NCBI GenBank assembly: GCA_947184155.2
Contig: CAMXCT020001125.1
Span: 648,372-712,371, forward strand
From: Cladocopium goreaui
Lineage: Eukaryota; Sar; Dinophyceae; Suessiales; Symbiodiniaceae
Reading direction: 5' to 3'
Length of the DNA stretch: 64,000 nucleotides
The notes beneath the pieces are model-generated. The model had not been told where the DNA came from, did no database searches, and was given only the letters and a program-made list of their open reading frames with translations. Shown piece by piece: positions 55,101 through 63,200 of the stretch. Position numbers and translations under genes: made by a program. The stretch's first letter is position 1, and every line of letters begins with the position of its first letter.

Positions 55101-57914
55101 TTCGGGAAAATGTCCTTTGGACAACACGATCCAGAGCTCATCAAGTCTGTCATAGATCTCTTTGTCCATGAAGCGTCCCACAGTTGCGTCATCATATGGG
55201 CATCTGCTTGCGAAGACCTTCACGAATCTCGACCCTTTTGACAAAAACTCCCATCCTGAGCACCCCTTCTCGATGTCCTGCGCTCTTTGCAACAACTTGT
55301 AGGCTACCTCCAGGGCTTGCGCAGTGGCTTCACTGGTGTGTCTGGAGTTCGCAAAGTATGCTGAGTAGACAACTGCAGGCGGCATACCAAACCTAATCCA
55401 TTGGTTGGCTGTGTCTTCATCTGAGATCAGTCGAAAATTCGAACCTCGGGTGTCTCGGAATGGTGATGGAGTCTTGGCTGCAATGGTTCCTTCAGACAAT
55501 CCCTTCAGCACTCGTAATGCAACGGTGATTCGGCTTCCGGAAAATTGTCCTACTGAGTTCAGATCATGGGTTTCGGCCATCCCGCTTTGTACAGAATAAA
55601 GTCGCACGGACCGTAGGTCTCGTGACAACTGTTCGAGCAGCGAAAATAGTTGTACGAACCGTAGGTCTCGTAACAACCAGTCGGAGTCGAATTCAGAAAG
55701 CAGTCGACACGAAAATGAAAAGTGCCACGATGAAAGAACCGAAGTTGATGTCAATCTCGAAAAGCACCAGTGCAGTAGCGATCGCTCGAACGAAAGGTCA
55801 ATGGCGTCGAGCTCTCGAGTAGCACAAACGGATGTTGCCACCGACTTGATTGGGTGACTGCGGACATTCTCGGAATCACGAGACATTTCAGCTTTCAATT
55901 TGTCATCGCATGCAAACGGCTTCCAACGTTTCATCACTCTGACGTTCACAAATGGACTATTCCTGATTACATGATCGTTAATTCCATTCATGATTATCTT
56001 GGCTATCCACTTTGTGTAAACTTGAGTAATGCGAGTTTCCCTACCGGCGCACTCTGCATGGTCATGGCGGCGATCACATCTTCTATGAAGCTTTGGAAAA
56101 GACACCCCCCATGTGACAATCTTCCAAGGTTTCTTGATTGGTTTGGGAGTTTCTTGGAACTGTGATTTCAAGCCATACATGCATCCATCAAATTTGTGTT
56201 CATGAGATACGGTTCCTTCCACAAGATCAGTCATTCTACGGTCCTTCCAGTAATCACAACCTCTAGGCAATTCAAGCAAGGCTGGTGATCCCATGTTGAT
56301 AAGTTCACTTAGCACTGATGCAAACACTTCCCACATCGCCCAGAAGATCTGCTTCTTTGCTTCGATGAGTTGTGTTGTTGCTTCGCTCACCCATCGGTTG
56401 ATTCGGTTCCATGGTGAACCTCCTGTACATGGACCTGCAAAGAACATTGAATCAAGTTTGGTCCGAAGGCATCGCCTTGCTTTACTGATTCCGTACGGAG
56501 AGAGCATGTCGTCATCTTCAGTGATTGGCACGACATGAAACTTCATTTCGTCCTTCATTTTGTTCTGCAAGAACGTAAACCAGTTTCTCTCTTCCGAACA
56601 TAACAAGACGAAGCATGGGACTGCTTGAGGAACTTCGATCAAATTGATTGCAAGGGAAAACTTCGCATATTTTGATGTCATCAAGTCACAAGGTGATTTG
56701 GAAAATTGAAATTCCAAAGTTCTGTTTTTCTTTTCTCTCCAAAGGATTACCGACACTTTGGGATGGTCAACCTCATGTTTGCCTACTTCAATGTGATATT
56801 GATAGGGGACAAAAACATCAGTGATGGGAATAGTTCTCACGTCATTGCAATTGGTGCATAGCGTGATTACTCCCTGACTCACCTTACAGTTCTTACCTCC
56901 ATCGATCACTTCAGCATTGGCGAGCACCTTAAATGTCGATTTTCCAGTCCAAAATTCATTCAACTTGTTTGTTGATTCATGATTGTCGCCCTTGAATCTC
57001 CATATGTCTTTGATCACTCGAGTATTAGTTTTGAACTTTTGTTCAGTTTCCCTCTCATCACATATGATCCTAGGGTCACAAGGACAGTCTTCGCAATCCT
57101 GTGGTACAAAGTTTTGCCTTCTTGGCGTTTTGTGAATTCGGATCAATGTCTCTTTCCCATCCCACTGCCAATGATCTTCATTTTTCTTACCTAACACTTG
57201 GGATTTTCGGGTGGATTTTACAAACGGAATGTTATCATTGATGTCCAATTCCGGATGCGTATGACATAGGCCAGGTGTTGAAGTGGACTGTGGGTGCCCC
57301 TTTTCACTGTGCGAATGCCATCCTTCACCCTCACCCTCACTCCCCCCATGAACAAGGCGCATAAGCGTATTGATCACACGTGTGGCTGGCTGAAGGCACT
57401 GGTGAATGGATTTCGGGTGTTGAGACGGTGATGTCTGTGCATCTAAAAACAAGGCATCAACCGAGAACATCAGCATTGGTGAATCGGTCAGATGCTGTAC
57501 ACGGTCATGTTGTGTTGACGCACACGAGTCACGTAGTGAGCTCGAGTGGGCAGGCGGGGCATGCACGTGCTTTGACGACATCACCCGGTGGGTTGAGGTC
57601 GTTGAAACGGATTGTGAAACAGTGTCCGGGATCAACGGCTGCTTGTTAGGCGAATGGTACTGAAAACACGCTCGTTCAACCCACTTATCAAATCTGATAG
57701 CCTGCTCTGGTGGAGATGCACGGTGTTCGACCTTTGTCCACGTACCATTGAGAAGAACCCATGTGGATCTCAATACGTCTGGCGGCACGATCAAGCCTGG
57801 TGGCCTAGGACGATAAAACACCGGTTGCTTGACGACAAAAATGGGATCCATACCTGGCAAGTATTGTAGCTTCTCTTTACTAGTCAAACCCTTCCTATAC
57901 ACTTCCTTTGGCAA
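51945..57914 (-). CDS. ORF C: 1989-aa frame with a GPCTGGS methyltransferase-like domain
   Basis: The frame overlaps the end of ORF B by 20 bases and the start of ORF D by 160. Residues 1-270 are low in recognisable features. About residue 275 there is CEDCPCDPRIIC. Around residue 496 is FFAGPCTGGSPWNRIN, then LLELPRGCDYW (~551), FDGCMYGLKS (~577), KKPWKIVTWG and C..RHDHAECAG (~615). This order (PC loop, E-x-P, D.C.YG, KP..I.T, C...H.H) resembles a methyltransferase-like family seen with retroelements in protists, related in pattern to C5-cytosine methyltransferases; I see no certain SAM motif. Residues ~690-778 are Ser/Leu/Arg-rich with poor coding look. A new well-coded segment begins at Met 779 (55580; MAETHDLNSVGQFSG). 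It contains an alpha/beta region (~1480-1600, KALILTDLTYQTR, VHIWISFAALFRG) and a CX2C..CX2C pair (~1735-1760). It may be a separate protein. Confidence 0.5.
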   Translation of the reverse strand: MPKEVYRKGLTSKEKLQYLPGMDPIFVVKQPVFYRPRPPGLIVPPDVLRSTWVLLNGTWTKVEHRASPPEQAIRFDKWVERACFQYHSPNKQPLIPDTVSQSVSTTSTHRVMSSKHVHAPPAHSSSLRDSCASTQHDRVQHLTDSPMLMFSVDALFLDAQTSPSQHPKSIHQCLQPATRVINTLMRLVHGGSEGEGEGWHSHSEKGHPQSTSTPGLCHTHPELDINDNIPFVKSTRKSQVLGKKNEDHWQWDGKETLIRIHKTPRRQNFVPQDCEDCPCDPRIICDERETEQKFKTNTRVIKDIWRFKGDNHESTNKLNEFWTGKSTFKVLANAEVIDGGKNCKVSQGVITLCTNCNDVRTIPITDVFVPYQYHIEVGKHEVDHPKVSVILWREKKNRTLEFQFSKSPCDLMTSKYAKFSLAINLIEVPQAVPCFVLLCSEERNWFTFLQNKMKDEMKFHVVPITEDDDMLSPYGISKARRCLRTKLDSMFFAGPCTGGSPWNRINRWVSEATTQLIEAKKQIFWAMWEVFASVLSELINMGSPALLELPRGCDYWKDRRMTDLVEGTVSHEHKFDGCMYGLKSQFQETPKPIKKPWKIVTWGVSFPKLHRRCDRRHDHAECAGRETRITQVYTKWIAKIIMNGINDHVIRNSPFVNVRVMKRWKPFACDDKLKAEMSRDSENVRSHPIKSVATSVCATRELDAIDLSFERSLLHWCFSRLTSTSVLSSWHFSFSCRLLSEFDSDWLLRDLRFVQLFSLLEQLSRDLRSVRLYSVQSGMAETHDLNSVGQFSGSRITVALRVLKGLSEGTIAAKTPSPFRDTRGSNFRLISDEDTANQWIRFGMPPAVVYSAYFANSRHTSEATAQALEVAYKLLQRAQDIEKGCSGWEFLSKGSRFVKVFASRCPYDDATVGRFMDKEIYDRLDELWIVLSKGHFPEPFDDQATAAETEAKIRSMKQIYRGTPSFNTDPSATSWLAVTRTAEYFKVMDELTKVNPKSPSDNDSYLTAMKNMIEIQMRHLGHALRYHNEQNPSDKIILQDVMKDVVAFETNQPKGRSAAQNHFLCLLALGTTLERHKTSARGDGNLPRVAELSEIQFSILKVFDIPQGILIGHGYNVSIADEGARYTEKERRHACHSSLKDFTTVMTETQAGTAGGMHNFDNWDVPLTFNDGRRPYEVDLWNNEEPSWVNDDTSTGPSAQSTSAPTEGSQPKASQQAQSSNIQPKKMPRSSTGGASSSSTHAAFRSGPGATSQGRTEPERDENWIPTEDWMKRKKPSTVEVRLHAAEDYAREEQRIAFLRSGKDFVLSIVEGPHTTHKYGSNLIWKQYLRRLTFHAALSFNMLTEGQLDSHMINENDYEWLKLYHYIITTTEFVRCKGYPVTEVLAMLTLGIEDTVEGEIRAKLKKLGNKIGQFIIGEPWLDKWDELGGQVRNNKALILTDLTYQTRSSSRVVNDIEAGLDNMGLSSIKVYQLPYESLEKPEDFLKLATNALTFLRSNANAFSSATVHIWISFAALFRGQTRILMPNADFITKLAEIITEISQAAHLPIFVNILRDARFLGSQSSIVSMAEELARILKEKGIIHSTNERFWKQIYACGREPFYWKEGEGKEVIWAMLEKSLMRQKVFLHCAMDHDTVHDLNEECVHVKNTGFDIETIKRCTEHPRIIPSIRAGEVTDAQAGSANIIGGMKHMKDAVQRRAWSDIRRGVFTPEPLTDVDEHWVEVTEDSELMCDVCKGFHKNDSRLNTCTENRTRCLNCASNWTRAAIYGTDDIGMDEFSQDARVAARLLNIYNECVDWREMEAEKDLRGFLVTATLAMLSGYRTTSDVLKQVSHRGAIRMPAYMVKGKCRRDLLPQFTVQRETRTEDCGGGMHRMRWFYRLLWDGGNVAYHDYMKTVLTKEEIASMLNPTATAEYVGDIFEFWLGMLDLGTVFNSLLCSLDGGQTLTVASQDWKSRFGYSAVHVDLPTPSTQSGTDPGKHTSRRSRTTW
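55590..55860 (-). other. non-coding-looking spacer inside ORF C with a direct repeat
   Basis: Within the ORF C frame this stretch reads as a Ser/Leu/Arg mixture unlike its neighbours. It holds the motif ACCGTAGGTCTCGT (plus strand) twice, about 45 bases apart, and ends just before the ATG at 55580. It looks like a leader or internal promoter in front of a second coding unit. Confidence 0.4.
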
Positions 57915-60009
57915 AATAGGGGTTTCCGTGTATGGGGAAGTTTGGGATGTCCTCAGTTTTGGATTGGAAGACTTGGCGAGTAGTCATATCGACATCGGTG
58001 CTTGACTGCAACATGTCCAATACTTCTTTGCTCTGCAAGTCCTGAGGTTCCAACAAGTTGATTAGCATACAAGCTTTCTTCCATGCCATGGGATTCTTGA
58101 ACCCTTTAGTATGGATATCGGCTGCCATTTTGGCTGTAATTTCATAGATCAATACGAAATGATCCTTTTGGAAATGTTCATGCATGGAGGCAATGGAAAT
58201 ACCATGTGTGCGCTCCAAATGACGCATGGTTGGATTCCGTCCTGATCTGACAACACCAATCATACCTTGATTATCGTCATGAAACAGGAGTTGAGGAAAA
58301 ACTTTGGCTAAGACTTTCCACAGACTTAATGCGGGGATTCCTAGAGTCCTAAGTGCAGTATCTGCAGCCACAATTTCAGCTTCGGGGGTAGAATGACTAA
58401 CACACCCTTGTCGCTTACTTCCACCAGCAAGTGGGAATCTTGTGAACTTACCTTGGACTTGTAAGTGCGATCCTGAAGTTGATCTCAAGGATTGGGCACA
58501 TCCAGCGAAATCCGCATCTGCAAATAGTCCTAATGATAAATCTTCAATTTTGTCTCCGACCCATCCTCTCATTTTGAGGGACAATGTGGAATTAACATAA
58601 CACATTAGGTGATGAAGACGGGCGTCATCATCCTTTGTCCATTTAGTCACATTACGTGCTAATGCATTGATGGATCTCAACAGGTCAAACCGCGCAATGC
58701 GGGCTGCATAGAGCAGCTTCATAAGCACACTAGCTGCATGCGGAGCTAGATTCCCACGGCTCAGCGTCTCACTGTCTTGGCCAGGACGTGAGTTGCCAGT
58801 CTCGGAGAGAGCAGGCATATCTGGATCGAAGGAATGTGCACACCAAGGACACTCAACTTTGCGTTTTCCATCGGAAGGAGCTCGATACGGGCTGCTTTTC
58901 GTTTCCTCTGGAAGGCTTGGAGTTGATACCTTTTTCAATTTTGTGTCCTTACCAATGATGTCAAGATACTTTTCCACCGATAACTTTAACAATCCTTCCA
59001 TGTTATAAGTTATGGTCTTGACTTTCTTACCATTATGCAATTGGGTTTCACCTTGGGATAAAACACATCCTAAGTAAAGTCCCAAGTCGGTTTCGGGTTC
59101 AATGCGCAGAACAGTTCGCAGCATTTCCCAACCTTTGGCCAGATTTTCGGAGGGCCCAGCAAGCTTAAGGTCATCTACATAGATTACCAACAGCAATTTG
59201 AGCTCATCATGAAAATACATAGAAGGCCATTCCTCTCCAATGGGCTTAAAACAAATTTCTTGAACTTTCTTGTCACAATGTTGTTCCCACATCGTGCCTG
59301 AATCAGGGTGTCCATACAGGGCTTTGTCGAGTCTTACGACAGGGCGACGGAACTTCCAATACTGTATCTCCGGAGGCCATGCATCGGTGGGTAACTCCAC
59401 CCAACACAAAGGTCCCTTCAACTTAGCCTGGATGTAAGCCTGAATCGCATCTGCCAACTTGACGGAGTGCCCAGGAAGACATCCGTAAAAATCTGCCCAT
59501 CGTGAGGCTTCGAAGGAAGCAGGGGAATTTCGCAAGTCTTGGAAGAATGCTGCCTCCCAATGCTGATTCTTCACCTGATTTCCTAGCAGAACGCCTCTTC
59601 CCTTGAATTTTCGTCCAGGATTATCTTCTGACAGCTGGTAATTCTTTTCCACGCATATGCCATGGACCCTGGCCATATGTACTTCCTTTTTGTTCTTCTT
59701 GGCCTCTGCAACAACATCGTCGTATTCACGAACCATTGTAAAGTCGAATACCTCTTGGTCGTGAAGGCCTTTCCACTCCTTGAGCATTGCCTCTTTGGCC
59801 TTTGGGTTAGACTCAATCTCAGCTCTGCCCACAGGTCGTGAAACCATTGCGTTGAAAAGTTTGCTTCCACCCCGAGGCCGTCTGATGAAGGAGGGGGGAG
59901 TGGAAGTCCCCAGTATATCTATGGTCCACCTTGCGATTCCTCGGCCCTTCGCTCCTCTATTGTTGCAGCCCCTCACCCCTGGGGCCGTCACCCGGCCTCT
60001 GTGGTCCAT
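57895..60009 (-). CDS. ORF B: Copia-type reverse transcriptase and RNase H (704 aa)
   Basis: The frame carries RPVGRAEIESNPKAKEAM at the start of the RT region, WVELPTDAWPPE, VRLDKALYGHPDSG and the catalytic VIYVDDLKLAGP (YVDD near residue 277). The RNase H part shows LFADADFAG, STPEAEIVAADTAL, LLFHDDNQGMIG and AADIHTKGF, so the Asp-Glu-Asp-Asp set is present. This is the order of Ty1/Copia Pol downstream of the integrase. The first ~30 residues are GC-rich and not conserved; true initiation may be elsewhere, or ORF B may be reached from ORF A by recoding. No internal stop or frameshift was seen, so the element could be recent. It ends PYFAKGSV, overlapping the start of ORF C in another frame. 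Confidence 0.9.
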   Translation of the reverse strand: MDHRGRVTAPGVRGCNNRGAKGRGIARWTIDILGTSTPPSFIRRPRGGSKLFNAMVSRPVGRAEIESNPKAKEAMLKEWKGLHDQEVFDFTMVREYDDVVAEAKKNKKEVHMARVHGICVEKNYQLSEDNPGRKFKGRGVLLGNQVKNQHWEAAFFQDLRNSPASFEASRWADFYGCLPGHSVKLADAIQAYIQAKLKGPLCWVELPTDAWPPEIQYWKFRRPVVRLDKALYGHPDSGTMWEQHCDKKVQEICFKPIGEEWPSMYFHDELKLLLVIYVDDLKLAGPSENLAKGWEMLRTVLRIEPETDLGLYLGCVLSQGETQLHNGKKVKTITYNMEGLLKLSVEKYLDIIGKDTKLKKVSTPSLPEETKSSPYRAPSDGKRKVECPWCAHSFDPDMPALSETGNSRPGQDSETLSRGNLAPHAASVLMKLLYAARIARFDLLRSINALARNVTKWTKDDDARLHHLMCYVNSTLSLKMRGWVGDKIEDLSLGLFADADFAGCAQSLRSTSGSHLQVQGKFTRFPLAGGSKRQGCVSHSTPEAEIVAADTALRTLGIPALSLWKVLAKVFPQLLFHDDNQGMIGVVRSGRNPTMRHLERTHGISIASMHEHFQKDHFVLIYEITAKMAADIHTKGFKNPMAWKKACMLINLLEPQDLQSKEVLDMLQSSTDVDMTTRQVFQSKTEDIPNFPIHGNPYFAKGSV

Positions 60010-60272
60010 TGTCTCTTATCCACTGACAACCCCTGGCGTCGCTAATCCTACTAACTGTCGGGATGAACGCTGTGCTAACAGGTAGGGGCTTAGCTTTTTA
60101 CGTGGGGTCCTTCTAGTCACAAGTCTCCAATATCCTCCCCCCTACCCGTCTGTCCTCTGCTCTACCAGCCACGCCGTCTCGGCGGGTGTCAATTCTCTTT
60201 GTCCCCCCTTCATGACATCCTGTCCCTAGGACCCGTTTCCGCAGTGCCCCTGGATCGGCGCTAGTTCTTCCC
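60010..60272 (-). other. spacer between ORF A and ORF B
   Basis: 263 bases, GC-rich and purine-rich on the minus strand, with stops in all frames. In most Copia elements integrase and RT share one frame; here they are separated. It could be an intron, an internal initiation region or a degenerate joint. Confidence 0.5.
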
Positions 60273-63200
60273 CTACCGGTTCTTCTGGCCTGTTTTGTTC
60301 AACTTCTCGTTTTTTCCTTTCTTGTTCGTTTTGTTATCTTTTTTTGATTTTGATGCAGAAGTACACGGCATAGTTGGGAATGGAATGTATTCATCATCAT
60401 CAGTGGCTATGTTCTTCACGTTCTTGACGTTCACACATTTGCCATTTTTGATCATTGTCGACTCTCCTGGCGTAGCCATGGAAAACCTCGAAATCTCACC
60501 TGACAATGTGCTCCAAACTTCACCACTCCACGATGCTTTTGGGCCACGTCCTTTCTCGACCTCCGACCATTCATCCCATTCAGTGAGATATTCCTCGTCG
60601 TCCGGGACGTCAGTAGAAGCATCGGAACATGGACTAGCATCAGCATTCCTCTTCACTTTTCGACAATCAATGTATCGTCTTCCATGTACATCGTCATCAT
60701 CGACTATGTCGTACAAATCAAGATACGTACTTGTACATGTGATAGGTAAGGTAACTTTGTTCTTCACAACTTCACCAACACCTGCATCGGATTTCTTTGA
60801 CTTTGAATGAGAGTCATCCTTCTTACTTTCATCACCACCTTCATCGTCCTTGGACTTTGGCTCGTCCTTGTCTTTCTTTGAATCTTTCTTCTCCTTCTTC
60901 GTTGCTTTCTTCTTCTTTTCTTCGACCAATCTTTTGGCTTTGTCATCGGCCTCTTTCTTCTCCAACTTCTTCTTCTCGGCTTTGAGGATGGTATTTCGGT
61001 CAGACTGAGAGAGTTTACGCCATTCTTCAGGAGAATAGGTCCCTTTGGGACGTAATGACGTTCTGAACATTCGTCTACTGTCATCTCCAATCTTGTATGG
61101 GTAACCCTTGACGTTCAACTTGACCTTCTCACCATCGTCATTGAGGTATATCTTCCCATCTCCGGCTTTGCCCTTCTTCCAATGATCTGGTTGGGCGTCG
61201 ATCAATTCCTGGAGAGTCATCTCTTCTGGATCTTTGTCTTTGTCGAAGATATCCTCGGAGTCGTCAAGAGGTTTCTTTGAAACTTTTCCACCACTTGGTC
61301 CAGGTCCACCGTCGTCTCCGTCATCAAGTTCATCATCATCCTCATCTTGGTCATGTTCTTCGTCATCTCCATGAGGCACTTTGGAGGGATCGCCATCGAG
61401 GATTTCTCTTTCTTTCATTCCTTCCAATGTGGTGTTCACCCTCTCATATTCTTGCTTGCACGGAAATGTCAATGGAGTGACCATCTCGACCTTTTCAGTC
61501 AAATGAGGTTTGAGAAGACGGTGTTCAGGTTTGCTAGCATCGTCACCAAGATTCTGATGTACGAATTCACTCAGAGGCCATACTTTGTATTGTCTTGACC
61601 AATGCATCCCTGGACCAATGTGATACCCTGCAAACACTCCAGGAATCGAGTCAGGCCCGAACTTATGAAGTTGTCCTGCTTCTCTGGTCTTCGGAGGCTT
61701 GTAGTTCACACGAGCACCATAGGGAATGAGTTTGCCAGCAAATTCAGATCCATGTAGTTTGCACCAAGCGCTCAATTCATCATCGTTGGGTTCCACGTTG
61801 AGTAGATGACATACACAAAGGATTGCTGTTCTCCAGAAACAAGGTGGTAATCCAGCTTCCAAAAGACATGTAGAAGTAGCTGTGAGAATAAATTGGTTCG
61901 TCCTTTCGGCAATTGAGTTGGTTTGAGGTCTTCCAGGCAATGAATGATCAATTGGTATCTTCATCTCATTCATGGCTTCAATGAATTGAGGAGCATGATC
62001 AGAGTAAGCCTGTCTGACCTTCTTGGCACCGATGAACTGTTTCACTGCTCTAACTACATCATCTTTGGTCATTCGATCAGATGGATAAGCACCAATGATT
62101 CCTGTATAACAGTCTCTGACAACCAACACTTCCTTCTCGAGGACCAACACGTCATCATGGACTTTGGATGTGTCCACCGCATCGAAGGTAATGAGGTCGC
62201 CAAACTTCTTGAGTTCCCTCTTGTATGCACCACGACGAGTCTTGAAATGTTTCATCTTTGCTCGAATGCATGAGTCGCAATATGGATTCTTGTATCTGTG
62301 GGTCAACTTGTGATTCAAGCTATTAGCTTCTCTCTTGAGTGTTCCTCTTTTGGCTACCCTGGATTCACCTTCGACAACATCGATCTCGATGTCGTCTTCA
62401 TCATCTTCAGCGGCATCTTCAGGAGCACCATGACCGTCATCTTCAAGGTCAGTATCGTCCCCAGGAGGATCGCCAAGCGGGGTTCCTGGTTCGTACTCGC
62501 CGCCCTCAGGTGGTTCCTCTTCTTCTTCTCCAGGAGTTGCCAAATGTTTCTGCCGGTTCATTGCTCTTTTCTTCTTCTTCACCTTGAGCTTCTTGACATA
62601 TCGGGAACAGTTGTGGTCCTCAGTCGATGTCTCAAGACCACTTTCTCCATCGAGATGTACTCTTCGTGAGGGTTGACCAACATCATCAATGTCGTTGAAG
62701 TCGTTGAATCCGACTTGAGAATGTATCAGTAGGTCATGGATCTTTGATGCATGATGACATTCATGAGGAGTGCATTCGTATGTCCCAAGATCAACGTAGG
62801 GTATGTTGTCATGGATTGTCAAATCGATGCGTTCTCCATTCTTCGTAATCATGAAAGGCATTTGACCAGAAGGCCATACAAAGGAGTATCCTTCTTCCAT
62901 GCATCGTTTCCCAAGAGACATCACGGACGGAGTGTCGTCCAGTACGTAGGCATGAGAGGTCACATCAAAGGTTCCCAGGTCAATCTCTGCTTCCGTCTGA
63001 GTAGCAGTTGAACCGTTGGCTGTGTGGAACATGATAGGATCACAAGTTCGTTGCTTCAAGTTCATCCTCGCGGCTTTCCTTGCAGAAATCAGATCGTGTC
63101 CGCTGCCAGAATCCAGGATGAATCTACGATCTTTGGCTTGCACTGGTAGTGAAATGCACATTATGCTCTTGGACTTCATGAGGGGGTTTCCAACTTCGTG

